NCBI RefSeq assembly: GCF_026162425.1
Contig: NZ_JAOBQJ010000004.1
Location: 124,001-188,000 of the forward strand
Direction of reading: 5' to 3'
DNA length: 64,000 bases
Source of the DNA: Flexivirga meconopsidis
Lineage (GTDB): Bacteria > Actinomycetota > Actinomycetes > Actinomycetales > Dermatophilaceae
This document shows positions 36,520-45,629 of the stretch, piece by piece. The position numbers were made by a program, and so were the translations under genes. The notes under the pieces were generated by a model. It was not told where the DNA came from, ran no database searches, and worked only from the letters and a program-made list of their open reading frames with translations. Every line of letters begins with the position of its first letter. The first letter of the stretch is position 1.

Positions 36520-37613
36520 GCGCCGAGCCCACCACGGTCCGCGTCGTCGGCACCGGGCTGATCGGGTCATCGATCGGCCTTGCGTTGTCCGGCAAAGGGA
36601 TTCGGGTATCACTCAGTGACCCGTCACCGACCGCGCAAGCGCTGGCTCGTGATCTGGGTGCCGGCTCGATCGGCGAGGCCGAGGAGCCTGCGGTCGTGTT
36701 CGTGGCCGCACCTCCGGACGTGGCCGCCGAGGTCGTCGCTGCCGAGCTGCGCCGGTGGCCGGCCGCCGTCGTCACCGACGTGGCGTCGGTCAAGCAGCAG
36801 ATCGCCGACGATGTGCGGGGGCTCGTGACTCCCGACCAATTGCGGCGGTATGTCGGCAGCCACCCCATGGCCGGGCGCGAACGGTCGGGTGCGGTCGCCG
36901 CGCAGGTCGACCTCTTCGAGGGGCGCACCTGGGTGGTGTGCCCGCAGCCGGAGTCGGATGTGGCAGCGGTCGACGCGGTGCAGGACCTGGCCGCGCGCAC
37001 CGGTGCTGCGGTCGTCACCATGCCCGCCGATGAGCACGACGCTGCAGTTGCGGTTGTTTCGCATCTGCCGCAGGTCGCCGCCTCACTGGTCGCGGCGCAG
37101 CTCCGGGAGGTGCCTGATGACGCAATTGCGTTGGCAGGCCCCGGGATTCGGGATGTGACGCGCATCGCTGCCAGCGATCCGATGCTGTGGACCCAGATCC
37201 TGGCCGGGAATGCCACCGCGGTCGCGCCGGTGCTGCGACGGGTCGGCGAGCAACTCGCCGCAGTGCTCGACTCGATCGAGGCGTTGGCCGGCGCGGACAC
37301 CTCAGCGGATGGTAGTCGCGGCGCCGTCGCACATCTCATCGCCGAGGGACAGCTCGGTCACGCGCGCATCCCCGGCAAGCACGGTGCGGCGCCCGCGACC
37401 TACGCCACGCTGGTCGTGCCGATTCCCGACGAGCCCGGTGCGTTCGCCAGACTGTTCAACGACGTCGGCGACGCCGGGATCAACCTGGAGGACCTGCGCA
37501 TGGAGCACGGTGTTGGCGCGCCGGTCGGTCTGGTGGAGCTGTCGGTGCTGCCTGGTGTGGTGGAGCGGTTGCGAGACGTGTTGGAGCACAAGGGATGGAG
37601 CGTTCATGAGTAA
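36516..37613 (+). CDS. tyrA: prephenate dehydrogenase with ACT domain
   Basis: Protein of 365 residues for tyrosine synthesis. The Rossmann motif is VVGTGLIGSSIGLAL, the substrate motif is GSHPMAGRERSG, and the catalytic helix contains SHLPQVAASL. From about 300 an ACT domain (VPIPDEPGAFARLFND, INLEDLRMEHG) indicates feedback control by an aromatic amino acid. It starts at a GTG overlapping the rluB stop, and cmk starts inside its end, so rluB-tyrA-cmk are one operon. Confidence 0.93.
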   Translation: MSAEPTTVRVVGTGLIGSSIGLALSGKGIRVSLSDPSPTAQALARDLGAGSIGEAEEPAVVFVAAPPDVAAEVVAAELRRWPAAVVTDVASVKQQIADDVRGLVTPDQLRRYVGSHPMAGRERSGAVAAQVDLFEGRTWVVCPQPESDVAAVDAVQDLAARTGAAVVTMPADEHDAAVAVVSHLPQVAASLVAAQLREVPDDAIALAGPGIRDVTRIAASDPMLWTQILAGNATAVAPVLRRVGEQLAAVLDSIEALAGADTSADGSRGAVAHLIAEGQLGHARIPGKHGAAPATYATLVVPIPDEPGAFARLFNDVGDAGINLEDLRMEHGVGAPVGLVELSVLPGVVERLRDVLEHKGWSVHE

Positions 37614-38307
37614 GTCGCTGGTGGTCGCGATCGACGGGCCGTCCGGCACCGGGAAATCGAGCGTCTCCAAGGCGGTTGCCAAGCAGTTGGGACTGGCCTA
37701 CCTCGACACGGGTGCCATGTACCGCGCGCTGGCGTGGTCCTGCCTGGATGTCGCCATCGACTTCGACGACGAGGCCGCGGTCGCCGAGCAGAGCCGCACC
37801 TTCGACCTGCGGATGGGCATGGACCCGGCGGCTCCGAGCGTTGCGGTCGGCAGCCGGCGGATCGATCGGGAGATCCGCGAAGACGCCGTCACCTCAGTGG
37901 TTTCGCGGGTCGCGACCAACCTCGCGGTGCGCGCCGACATGCTCACCCGGCAGCGGTCGCTGATCGCCGAGGCGGTGCAGCGCAGCGCAGGTGTCGTCGC
38001 GGAAGGCCGGGACATCACCACCGTGGTCGCGCCCGACGCCGACGTGCGGATCCTGATGACCGCCAGCGAAGAAGCCCGTATGGCGCGCCGCTCGCGGCAG
38101 TTGCGGGTGTCGGCGGAGTCCACCCGCTCCCAGATCGTCGAGCGCGACCGCACCGACTCGACTGTCTCGCAGTTCACCACCGCTGCCGACGGCGTCGTCA
38201 CCGTCGACACCTCGCAGATCGACTTCCGGCAGTCGGTCGCCGCAGTGCTGCACGTTGTCAAGGAGGTAGTCGGTGGCGACCTCGACCTATCGACCCCGGC
38301 TGGTTGA
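37606..38307 (+). CDS. cmk: cytidylate kinase
   Basis: Kinase of 233 residues that phosphorylates CMP and dCMP. The P-loop is IDGPSGTGKSS at about 10-20, the CMP-binding segment is YLDTGAMYRALAW, and the conserved AEGRDITTVVAPDADV and LTASEEARMARR motifs are present. The start overlaps the tyrA end by 8 bases. Its last 12 codons overlap the start of the acyltransferase gene. Confidence 0.95.
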   Translation: MSKSLVVAIDGPSGTGKSSVSKAVAKQLGLAYLDTGAMYRALAWSCLDVAIDFDDEAAVAEQSRTFDLRMGMDPAAPSVAVGSRRIDREIREDAVTSVVSRVATNLAVRADMLTRQRSLIAEAVQRSAGVVAEGRDITTVVAPDADVRILMTASEEARMARRSRQLRVSAESTRSQIVERDRTDSTVSQFTTAADGVVTVDTSQIDFRQSVAAVLHVVKEVVGGDLDLSTPAG

Positions 38308-38944
38308 CGCCGCCCGCAAGTTTGGCTGGGGGCTTGCCCACACCCTCTACCGGGTGCGGGTGCTGCACGCCGACCGGATGCCGCGCACCGGTGCTGTGGT
38401 CGCGGTGTCCAATCACGTCGGATTTGTCGACGGCCCACTGGTTTTCATCTTCGCGCCCCGCCGGCTGCGATTCCTGGTGAAGCGTTCCTACTTCACCTCA
38501 GCCTGGGGTGCTCTCCTGCGCGGCACGGGCCAGATCCCGATCGACCAGAACAACGCCGACCGGCAGGCCCTCGCCACCGCCCGCGAGGTGCTCGCGAGCG
38601 GTGAGGCGGTCGGCATCTTCCCCGAGGGCACCCGTGGCACGGGATCGGTCGAAACCGCCCAGCAGGGCGCCGCATGGCTGGCCCAACAGACGGGGGCGTT
38701 GCTCGTCCCGGTCGCGGTGCTCGGCACCGCCGGCACGGGGGAAAGGGACTCCTGGCCGAAGCTGCGCTCGCAGGTGCGGCTGGTGATCGGCGAGCCGTTC
38801 CCGCTGAGCGAACGCCCCGGCATACCGGGTCGGGAGCGGCTGCGCCTGGCGACCGAGGAGCTCCGGGAGAAGCTCGCCGCCCACGTCGCAGCCGCCCAGG
38901 CCGAGACCGGGTTACGACTGCCAGATCAGTCGCCGCGCAACTGA
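38273..38944 (+). CDS. plsC: 1-acyl-sn-glycerol-3-phosphate acyltransferase family
   Basis: Protein of 223 residues. The acyltransferase H-x4-D motif is NHVGFVD and the second block is FPEGTRGTGS; a third block is VPVAVLGTAGTGE. It acylates lysophosphatidic acid or a similar acceptor in membrane lipid synthesis. The GTG start lies inside cmk by 35 bases, as often seen for cmk-plsC-der clusters. Here the following der gene is displaced by an inserted SnoaL-MFS pair on the other strand. Confidence 0.88.
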   Translation: MATSTYRPRLVDAARKFGWGLAHTLYRVRVLHADRMPRTGAVVAVSNHVGFVDGPLVFIFAPRRLRFLVKRSYFTSAWGALLRGTGQIPIDQNNADRQALATAREVLASGEAVGIFPEGTRGTGSVETAQQGAAWLAQQTGALLVPVAVLGTAGTGERDSWPKLRSQVRLVIGEPFPLSERPGIPGRERLRLATEELREKLAAHVAAAQAETGLRLPDQSPRN

Positions 38945-39363
38945 CGCAGCAGCCCATGGCGGTCGACGACGTTCCAGTGCTCGTAGATCTTGCCGTCGAC
39001 GATCCGCACGATGTCGATGTTCTCGAATGCGACGATGCGGCCGGTCGCGGCCACCCCCATCCAGGGACCGGTGTGCCTGCCGTGGAATCTCTTGTAGGTC
39101 ACCACCTTGTCGCCTTCGGCGAGCTGGTCGCGGACCTCGACGTGGAAGCCGCTGAACGCATCGAACAGCTCCTGGTGCGCTTGGTGGACGGCCGACGGCC
39201 CATGCGGGAAGTCGGGCCGCTCGGAGTGGTCGGCCGCGTTCGGGTGGATCAGCTCCTCAAGCACCGCGGGGTCGTGGTCGGCGGTCGACTGGTATTCGCG
39301 GCAGAACCGCAGGATGACGTTCTTGTTGCGTTCGAGCTCGGTGGCCTGGTCGATGACAGACAT
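38926..39363 (-). CDS. SnoaL-like ester cyclase family protein
   Basis: Protein of 145 residues with the NTF2-like cone fold: an N-terminal helix, then YQSTADHDPAVLEELIHPNAADH, and the C-terminal FENIDIVRIVDGKIYEHWNVVDRHGLLRQL strand set. Members act on small cyclic or polyketide substrates, or have no known reaction. It lies 34 bases downstream of the MFS transporter gene in the same direction, which suggests a small catabolic or detoxifying operon. It overlaps the convergent plsC end by 19 bases. Confidence 0.82.
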   Translation of the reverse strand: MSVIDQATELERNKNVILRFCREYQSTADHDPAVLEELIHPNAADHSERPDFPHGPSAVHQAHQELFDAFSGFHVEVRDQLAEGDKVVTYKRFHGRHTGPWMGVAATGRIVAFENIDIVRIVDGKIYEHWNVVDRHGLLRQLRGD

Positions 39364-39397
39364 GAATCTCCTTGATGGGGTGGGTGTTTGGCTGGGT

Positions 39398-40756
39398 TCA
39401 GTCGATCGGCCGGGCGAGCTGCGCGAGCTTTGCCGCGTCCCGCTCGGGACGGATCAGCAGCGCACCGACGACGGCTGACACGAGCAGGAGGGTTGCGGTC
39501 AGCAGGAACATCCGGTTGAACCCGTCGAGCTGGACCGTCGCGCCGTCGAGGAACCAGCCGGTGACGGTCGGGCTGAGCACCGCGCCGAGGGTGGCGAGGG
39601 CGCTCATCAACCCGAAAACACCACCGCGTTGTCCGGTCGGAGTGATCTCCGCGGTGACGGCCACCATCACGACTCCCATGACCATGCAGAGACTGAACGC
39701 GATCGTGATCAGCGTCAGTTTGGCCGTGGGGGACTCGACGTGGGGGAAGGCGAACAGTGCGATCGCGCTGATCAGCACCAGCGCCGCCGGGATGTATCCA
39801 CGGTGCACCCGGCTGGCGACGCCGCGGCCGGCGAGCATCCGGCTGGCGGTCGGCTGGGCGAGGAAGATGATGCCGATCACTACCCACGGGAAGGTGTTGA
39901 GCACGCCAACCTGGCTTGCGCTGTAACCCAGGCTCTTGAGGTACTTCGGAAGCCAGGTGGTCATCAGCGCGCTGTTCCACTGGACGACGAATCCGGCGAT
40001 GAGACAGGCGATCCAGCTGCCGGTGGAGATGATGGACCGCAGCGGGACAGTGCGACCCTCGAGCAGGGCAATGGACCGGCTGGTGTCTTTCGCACCGACC
40101 TCGCGTGCGTCGGACGGCCCCTCGCGCCCGACCACGAGCCAGATGGCTGCCCAGACCAGGCTCGCGACCGCGAGCACGCCGAACGCGCTCTGCCACCCGT
40201 GGTTGACGATGATCCAGGTCAACGCGGGCGAGGCGACGATCACACCGGCCGCCGCCCCGGACTGGATGAGTCCGGCGACCAGGTTGCGCTCCCGGTTGTC
40301 GAACCACTTGAAGGCCGCGTGCTGGGTGATCGGGATCGACGGCCCTTCGGCGAAGCCGAGCAGTGAACGCGACGCGACCAGCACGCCATACGAGGCGACG
40401 GCCGCGACCGGGGCCATGCTGAGTGTCCAGAGCACGGTGATGACGACCAGGATCCAGCGGCACTGGATCCGGTTGGCGAGGAATCCCGCTCCGACCGCGG
40501 AGACGACGAAGAACGCGAAGAAGATGCTCTGCAGGTTGCCGACCTGCGTGTTGCTGATGCCCAGGTCCTGCGACATCGGCGCGACCGACAGGCCGAGCAC
40601 GGCCTTGTCCGCGAAGTTGATCATCATCAGCGCGAAGAGCAGGACGACGATCAGCCACGCTCTCCGGCGGGACGCACCGACGGGGGCGGGAGGCGTCGCC
40701 GTCGGGGTGGCTTCGGCGAGGTGAACAGGGGGAGCGGGGGATTGCTGGGTCGACAT
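39398..40756 (-). CDS. MFS transporter, anion:cation symporter-like
   Basis: Protein of 452 residues with twelve predicted membrane helices. The start is a Pro/Ala/Thr-rich cytoplasmic tail (1-30); helix 1 carries MMINFADKAVLGLSVAPM, a pattern typical of the ACS family of organic-anion transporters. The loop after the fourth helix has GFAEGPSIP. The substrate may be an aromatic or sugar acid but cannot be fixed. A strong palindrome lies 24 bases upstream. Confidence 0.85.
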   Translation of the reverse strand: MSTQQSPAPPVHLAEATPTATPPAPVGASRRRAWLIVVLLFALMMINFADKAVLGLSVAPMSQDLGISNTQVGNLQSIFFAFFVVSAVGAGFLANRIQCRWILVVITVLWTLSMAPVAAVASYGVLVASRSLLGFAEGPSIPITQHAAFKWFDNRERNLVAGLIQSGAAAGVIVASPALTWIIVNHGWQSAFGVLAVASLVWAAIWLVVGREGPSDAREVGAKDTSRSIALLEGRTVPLRSIISTGSWIACLIAGFVVQWNSALMTTWLPKYLKSLGYSASQVGVLNTFPWVVIGIIFLAQPTASRMLAGRGVASRVHRGYIPAALVLISAIALFAFPHVESPTAKLTLITIAFSLCMVMGVVMVAVTAEITPTGQRGGVFGLMSALATLGAVLSPTVTGWFLDGATVQLDGFNRMFLLTATLLLVSAVVGALLIRPERDAAKLAQLARPID

Positions 40757-40779
40757 GACGTAGTCCTAATCTGGATGCA

Positions 40780-40797
40780 ATGTGGCCCGGGTCACAT
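40780..40797. promoter_or_regulatory. candidate operator of the MFS-SnoaL operon
   Basis: ATGTGGCCCGGGTCACAT is an 18-bp palindrome with 16 of 18 symmetric positions, 24 bases upstream of the transporter start. A second GCAATGTG half-like element lies at 40850-40857. No regulator gene is adjacent. Confidence 0.45.
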
Positions 40798-40944
40798 GAA
40801 CGTATGGCGGGAATCACACGCAAAGCAAGCGGTTTCGCAAAACTGATTCGCAATGTGCATGCAATATTCCAGTCAAGTCGGCGTTGTGGCCGCCCTCAAT
40901 CGCCCGATTCTTCGATTCGGTGACGGGTCCGGGATGATGGACCA

Positions 40945-42411
40945 ATGACCGATCCGACCGACCACGATGTGGACGCATCCGACGCCACTGTTGAGCACGC
41001 ACTGCGAGTCGGCCTCGACGACTTCGACCTCAGCGACGAGGACCGCGCGCTACTCGATGCCGACGGCGCCGACTTCGGCGAGGAAGGTGAGGCCGGCGGT
41101 CGTCCAGTGGTGGCGATCATCGGTCGTCCCAACGTCGGGAAGTCGACTCTGGTCAACCGCGTGCTCGGCCGCCGAGAGGCTGTCGTCGAGGACGTGCCCG
41201 GCGTGACACGCGACCGCGTCGCCTACGACGCGGAATGGTCCGGGCGCGACTTCACGCTCGTCGACACCGGCGGTTGGGAAGTCGACGCCAGTGGCATCCA
41301 TCTGCGAGTGGCCGAACAGGCAGAGGTGGCAATCGAACTCGCCGACGCCGTGCTCTTCGTGGTCGACGCAACGGTCGGCGCCACCGACACCGACGAGGCC
41401 GTGGTCAAACTGCTGCGCCGCTCGAAGAAGCCGGTCGTGCTGATCGCCAACAAGGTCGATGACCAGCGGACCGAGGCGGAGGCCGCGGCGCTGTGGTCGT
41501 TCGGCCTCGGACAGCCGTGGCCGGTCTCGGCACTGCACGGCCGCGGCACCGGTGACGCACTCGACGCCCTGCTCGAGGTGCTGCCGGAGAAGTCGGCGGT
41601 AGCGGCATACCAGCGTGGTGGGCCGCGCCGCGTCGCGCTGGTGGGGCGCCCCAATGTCGGCAAGTCGTCGCTGCTGAACAAGCTCGCGGGCGAGGACCGC
41701 GTCGTCGTCGACAACGTGGCCGGGACCACTCGTGACCCGGTCGACGAGCTCATCGAGCTCGGTGGCCAGACCTGGCGGTTCGTCGACACTGCAGGCATCC
41801 GGCGGCGCGTCCACATGACCCGCGGGGCCGACTTCTACGCTTCGCTGCGCACCCAAGCCGCAATCGAAAAGGCCGAGGTGGCAGTCGTGCTCATCGACGC
41901 CGAGGACAACATCGCCGAGCAGGACATCCGCGTTGTGCAGCAGGTCATCGACGCCGGCCGCGCCCTGGTGCTGGCATTCAATAAGTGGGATCTGCTCGAC
42001 GAGGAGCGCCGGCACTACCTGGAGCGCGAGATCGAGCGTGACCTCGCGATGGTCAGCTGGGCGCCGCGGGTCAACGTGTCCGCGCGCACCGGCCGCCACC
42101 TGGAGCGGTTGGTGCCGGCACTGGAGGTGGCGCTCGACTCGTGGGACCAGCGCATCCCGACCGGCAAGCTCAACTCCTTCCTCGGTGAGGTGGTGGCCGC
42201 GCACCCGCACCCGGTCCGCAGCGGCAAGCAGCCACGCATCCTCTTCGCCACGCAGGTCTCGACCCGCCCGCCGCGCTTCGTGATCTTCGCCTCCGGCTTC
42301 ATCGAGGCGGGCTACCGCCGCTTCCTGGAGCGCCGGCTGCGCGAACAGTTCGGCTTCGAGGGGACTCCGATCGAGCTGTCGGTGCGGGTGCGCGAGAAGC
42401 GCCGCCGATAG
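40945..42411 (+). CDS. der: ribosome biogenesis GTPase Der (EngA)
   Basis: Double GTPase of 488 residues needed for 50S assembly. Two G domains carry P-loops GRPNVGKST and GRPNVGKSS, with DTGGW and DTAGIRRR switch II motifs and NKVD and NKWD G4 motifs. A C-terminal KH-like domain follows (from about 400). The acidic N-terminal extension of about 50 residues is typical of actinobacteria. Start ATG at 40945. Confidence 0.96.
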   Translation: MTDPTDHDVDASDATVEHALRVGLDDFDLSDEDRALLDADGADFGEEGEAGGRPVVAIIGRPNVGKSTLVNRVLGRREAVVEDVPGVTRDRVAYDAEWSGRDFTLVDTGGWEVDASGIHLRVAEQAEVAIELADAVLFVVDATVGATDTDEAVVKLLRRSKKPVVLIANKVDDQRTEAEAAALWSFGLGQPWPVSALHGRGTGDALDALLEVLPEKSAVAAYQRGGPRRVALVGRPNVGKSSLLNKLAGEDRVVVDNVAGTTRDPVDELIELGGQTWRFVDTAGIRRRVHMTRGADFYASLRTQAAIEKAEVAVVLIDAEDNIAEQDIRVVQQVIDAGRALVLAFNKWDLLDEERRHYLEREIERDLAMVSWAPRVNVSARTGRHLERLVPALEVALDSWDQRIPTGKLNSFLGEVVAAHPHPVRSGKQPRILFATQVSTRPPRFVIFASGFIEAGYRRFLERRLREQFGFEGTPIELSVRVREKRRR

Positions 42412-42447
42412 CGGCCCGCGCCGGGCGTCGGGCACCCAGCCGGCCGA

Positions 42448-42478
42448 TTGGGTGAGGAGGGTGCCCGTGCGATATCGT
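42448..42478 (+). promoter_or_regulatory. candidate promoter of tRNA-Pro
   Basis: TTGGGT (42448-42453) and TATCGT (42473-42478) are separated by 19 bases and end 21 bases before the tRNA. The spacing is slightly long. Confidence 0.3.
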
Positions 42479-42499
42479 TTCCGTCGCCCTCCGGGGCAT

Positions 42500-42573
<74 letters not shown>

Positions 42574-42580
42574 CGTCACG

Positions 42581-42605
42581 AAACCGCCGACTTGTCGGCG
42601 GTTTT
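42581..42605 (+). terminator. intrinsic terminator of tRNA-Pro
   Basis: AAACCGCCGAC pairs with GTCGGCGGTTT around a 2-base loop and ends with a short T-run (GTTTT). It stands 7 bases after the tRNA. Confidence 0.8.
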
Positions 42606-42646
42606 CGCGATTCTCGTCGGCAGTTTCGCCGGGTGATCGGGCGCGG

Positions 42647-42916
42647 TCAGTGACTGCGTAAGGCGTCGATGAGTTCGTCCTTGCTCATCGAGGACCGGCC
42701 GGAGATCTCGAGCTCGGCGGCTCGCTTGTCGAGCTGGTCCTTGGTCCAGTCCTCGTATGCCGGGTGCTCGCCGCCCCTGCGGCCCACCTCGGAGCGCGAG
42801 GTGTCGGCGGCCGCATTGGCGATCCGCGCCGACTTCTCCTTGCTGTTGCCCTCGTCGCGCAGCTTCTCGTAGAGCTCGTCATCCTTGACCGACGGTCCGG
42901 GCTTCTTCTCGGGCAT
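42647..42916 (-). CDS. small Rho-N domain stress-type protein
   Basis: Protein of 89 residues, highly charged. The first half, KKPGPSVKDDELYEKLRDEG and KEKSARIANAAA, matches a small family often called plasmid-stabilisation-like; the C-terminal half, EDWTKDQLDKRAAELEISG and SKDELIDALR, is a Rho termination factor N-like/SAP-type helical unit that may bind nucleic acid. The ATG at 42916 has AGGAG upstream. A GGGTAGGC element upstream suggests control by the nearby alternative sigma factor. Confidence 0.8.
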   Translation of the reverse strand: MPEKKPGPSVKDDELYEKLRDEGNSKEKSARIANAAADTSRSEVGRRGGEHPAYEDWTKDQLDKRAAELEISGRSSMSKDELIDALRSH

Positions 42917-42957
42917 GTGCGGGTGCTCCTCTCCGACTGGCGGATGTGCACCCTTCT

Positions 42958-42984
42958 GCCTACCCGGTCGCGGCGACCTGACAC
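42958..42984 (-). promoter_or_regulatory. SigF/SigB-like promoter of the small Rho-N gene
   Basis: On the minus strand GTGT (42984-42981), a 15-base spacer and GGGTAGGC (42965-42958) lie 42 bases before the ATG. The pattern resembles the actinobacterial SigF consensus GTTT-N15-17-GGGTAT. Confidence 0.5.
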
Positions 42985-43039
42985 AACCACCTGACCCGAC
43001 CACCTGACCCGAGCGCCTGACTCGAGCACCGGGCAGGGG

Positions 43040-43804
43040 TCAGCCGAAACGGCGTCGCGTCGAGGCGTCCGCCGGCAGGAACGTCTCCAGGTGCAAACCT
43101 TCCAGGGCCGCGTCCGTCGCAGTCGTGAGGCGTGCCGTCGTGCTGAAGAACCGCAGCGTGCCGTCGGCCGTCTCCAACTCCAGCGTGACGACCGGGCCGG
43201 TCACCGCGGGGCCGTCAGGCGCGTCGACGAGCGCAGCGAGCTCGTCGAGCTCATTGACGAGACCGGCGTGCCGGGCATCCCGGGTCTGGAGCGCCCGGTG
43301 TCGCAGTTGCCGCAGCAGATGCCCGGACCACTCGGCGAGGTTGGCGATGCGCGGCGCCAGCCCTTGCGGGTCGACACAGAGCCGCAGCACGTTGATCGGC
43401 GGTTCGAGCAGATGCGGCGCACAGCCGACGAGCAGTGCGTCCACCGCGGCGTTGGCGTCCACCACGTCCCAGTAGTCATCGAGCAGCAGCGCCGGGTAGG
43501 GCAGATGAGCGTCGAGCAGGTCGCGCAGGCCAGCCATGACTCCCGCGAGCGAGTCGTCGTCGAGCGAGCTGTCGCCATACCGCGGCGCGAAGCCGCCGGC
43601 AAGCAGCAGCCGATTACGTTCTCGCAGAGGGATATTCAGCTGCTCCGACAGATGCAGGATCATCTGTGGCGTGGGTCTCGCCTTGCCCGTCTCGACCCTG
43701 CTGAGGTGGCGCGTCGACACCGTCGAGATGTCCGACAGCGCCTGCTGGCTGAGCGCCCGACTCTCCCGCCATTCGCGCAACAACTCACCCACGGCAGCAG
43801 TCAT
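43040..43804 (-). CDS. XRE family regulator with MmyB-like ligand domain
   Basis: Protein of 254 residues. The N-terminal helix-turn-helix is LLREWRESRALSQQALSDIS followed by TRHLSRVETGKARPTP; the rest is the MmyB-like ligand-binding domain with LLAGGFAPRYGD, ALLLDDYWDVVDAN and NVLRLCVDPQGLAPRIANL. Such regulators usually control one nearby gene. It is divergent from a small NTF2-like gene, its likely target. The ATG at 43804 is preferred over upstream alternatives, since the HTH begins soon after. Confidence 0.87.
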   Translation of the reverse strand: MTAAVGELLREWRESRALSQQALSDISTVSTRHLSRVETGKARPTPQMILHLSEQLNIPLRERNRLLLAGGFAPRYGDSSLDDDSLAGVMAGLRDLLDAHLPYPALLLDDYWDVVDANAAVDALLVGCAPHLLEPPINVLRLCVDPQGLAPRIANLAEWSGHLLRQLRHRALQTRDARHAGLVNELDELAALVDAPDGPAVTGPVVTLELETADGTLRFFSTTARLTTATDAALEGLHLETFLPADASTRRRFG

Positions 43805-43921
43805 GGTGGCCAGCGTATGGCGCGGCTTCCTCGCCGCCATGACCTGCGAGGTCATGGCGCATCGTCGTCGCGGGGCAGAAGCTCGTCACGTCAGTGAGGA
43901 ACCAATGCAAAGGAAGCCGTG

Positions 43922-44272
43922 ATGGACACCGTTGTCAACGACTACCTGGCCACCTGGAACGCACAGGGCGAGCAGCGAACTGCCTTGCTGCAGAAGGCTT
44001 TCGCGCAGGATGTCACCTACACCGATCCGCTGGCGGAGACGACCGGCCGCGCCGAGCTCGATGCGGTGATCGATGCGGTGCAACGGCAGTTCGCCGGCAT
44101 GACGTTCACCCCGATCGGGGAGCCGGACCGTCATCACTCGCAGGTGCGTTTCCAGTGGGGCCTGGGCCCGGCCGGAGCGGAGCCGGTCGTCATCGGGTTC
44201 GACGTGGTCGTGCTCGACGGCGACGGCCGGGTCGCCGACGTGCGCGGCTTTCTCGACAAGGTGCCGTCCTGA
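43922..44272 (+). CDS. nuclear transport factor 2-like (SnoaL) protein
   Basis: Protein of 116 residues with the NTF2 fold: N-terminal helix VVNDYLATWNAQ, FAQDVTYTDPLAETTGRAEL, and C-terminal strands ending VADVRGFLDKVPS. Substrate unknown. MmyB-type XRE regulators are frequently divergent from such genes, as here. A GTG at 43919 is an alternative start; AGGAAG lies upstream. Confidence 0.8.
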   Translation: MDTVVNDYLATWNAQGEQRTALLQKAFAQDVTYTDPLAETTGRAELDAVIDAVQRQFAGMTFTPIGEPDRHHSQVRFQWGLGPAGAEPVVIGFDVVVLDGDGRVADVRGFLDKVPS

Positions 44273-44284
44273 TCGCGAGATGCC

Positions 44285-44309
44285 GTTTGGTGTCCGCTGT
44301 GCCGGGTAG
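44285..44309 (+). promoter_or_regulatory. SigF/SigB-like promoter of the small acidic ORF
   Basis: GTTT (44285-44288), a 15-base spacer and GGGTAG (44304-44309, in GGGTAGGC) lie 38 bases before the ATG at 44348. It fits the SigF-type consensus except for the last base. Confidence 0.55.
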
Positions 44310-44347
44310 GCGACTGGTGCAACAGCCGCAGGCGAAGGAGGAGAACC

Positions 44348-44527
44348 ATGACCGACGCTTCACAGGCACGCGGATCCGGCGCACCGGGTGAGGACGACGA
44401 GCGGGCCGACGGTGGTCGCGGCGCGCGAGCATCCGGCAGCAGCAACGACGTCGCGAGCGGCGGCAGCTCCGAGCATGCCGAGTCGGGCAGTAGCGAGGAC
44501 GAGGCCACCGGAGACACTGAGGCCTGA
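44348..44527 (+). CDS. small acidic low-complexity protein
   Basis: Protein of 59 residues, rich in Ser, Gly, Asp and Glu, with no aromatic residues, so probably disordered. A strong GGAGGAG lies just before the ATG. After the TGA the same frame continues for 14 more codons of identical character (KDSDETAGPDGSDD) before a second TGA at 44570-44572. It is too short for standard ORF searches. A SigF-like promoter lies upstream, hinting at a stress-related role; function unknown. Confidence 0.6.
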   Translation: MTDASQARGSGAPGEDDERADGGRGARASGSSNDVASGGSSEHAESGSSEDEATGDTEA

Positions 44528-44584
44528 AAGGACTCCGACGAAACCGCCGGGCCGGACGGTTCGGACGATTGACTGTTAGCCGAC

Positions 44585-44618
44585 CTGTGGCCGGGGCGCC
44601 CCCGCGGCCCGGCCACAG
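44585..44618. terminator. bidirectional hairpin between acidic ORF and sigma gene
   Basis: CTGTGGCCGGG (44585-44595) pairs perfectly with CCCGGCCACAG (44608-44618) around a 12-base loop. It sits between convergent genes and may end transcription from both sides. Confidence 0.65.
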
Positions 44619-44633
44619 GGGTGCCCCGCAGTC

Positions 44634-45440
44634 TCACGCGTCGGCGTCGGCCGACCGCGCGGTGAGGTGTTGCTGCAGGCGCTCCAGAATGCCGGTGAGC
44701 AGCCGGGAGACCTGCATCTGGCTGGTGCCGATGTGCAGGCCGATCTCCCGCTGGGTCAGGTTGTCGACGAACCGGAGACGGACGATCTCGCGTTCTCTCC
44801 AGGTCAGGGTTGCCAGGGCAGGGCGCAGGAGGTCGATTGCCTCAACCCGTTCGAAAGCCTCGTGCGCCGCCGGATCGGACAGCATCTCCACCAGCGAAAC
44901 CAACGTGCCGTCCCGCAGCGGCGCATCCAACGATTCCGATCGGTACTGCTGATCGGCGGCCTGCGCCATACGGACCGCCTGAGGGGACTCACCGACGCAG
45001 CTCGCCACCTCGTCGACGCTCGGTGACCGTCCGAACTCCTGCAGCAACTGCTGCTGGGCGGCCAGCACCTTGATCCGGTTCTCCTGCACCGCACGTGGCG
45101 GCCGGACAGCCCAGCCGTGATCGCGGAAGTGCCGCTTGATCTCGCCCGAGATCGTCGGGACGGCGAACGCGCTGAAGGTGCGGGCGTGTTGTGGACTGAA
45201 TCGGTGGACGGCCAGCACGAGACCGACGAACGCGACCTGTCGAAGGTCATCGGCCTCGATGCCGCGACCTTCGAACCGGCGTGCCAGGTGCCGAGCCAGC
45301 GGGCGTTGCAACAGGATCGCCTGCTCGCGGTATCGGGCCGCCTGGGTCGCATCGGGGGCAGCATGGGCGAGCGTGAGGAGTGTGTTGGTGCGTGCTTCGA
45401 CCGCGTCGTCGACACGGGAAGCCTGATTGACGGGAGGCAT
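44634..45440 (-). CDS. SigB/SigF-type RNA polymerase sigma factor
   Basis: Protein of 268 residues. Region 2 contains EADDLRQVAFVGLVLAVHRF and TFSAFAVPTISGEIKRHFRD; region 3 contains LLQEFGRSPSVDEVAS; region 4 ends with LTWREREIVRLRFVDNLTQREIGLHIGTSQMQVSRLL. This is the stress/sporulation sigma group controlled by anti-sigma factors in related bacteria; no anti-sigma gene is adjacent. A longer start at 45503 would add 21 residues, and the choice is uncertain. Divergent from the GAF-ANTAR gene. Confidence 0.9.
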   Translation of the reverse strand: MPPVNQASRVDDAVEARTNTLLTLAHAAPDATQAARYREQAILLQRPLARHLARRFEGRGIEADDLRQVAFVGLVLAVHRFSPQHARTFSAFAVPTISGEIKRHFRDHGWAVRPPRAVQENRIKVLAAQQQLLQEFGRSPSVDEVASCVGESPQAVRMAQAADQQYRSESLDAPLRDGTLVSLVEMLSDPAAHEAFERVEAIDLLRPALATLTWREREIVRLRFVDNLTQREIGLHIGTSQMQVSRLLTGILERLQQHLTARSADADA

Positions 45441-45629
45441 GTCTGCCCAATCGCAGAAATGAACCTGGACCAGCCCGGCTGCTTGAGCTGATGTCGTCAC
45501 CATCAGCAGACCACACCTGCCGCGTTCCTCACAAGACAGAGCCACACTGGTCGGGTGAATTCGCCGATGCAGCAATGGGTTTGCGTTACGACGGACGTGC
45601 GGAGCGCGGCGGCGTATGGTGACCAGGAC

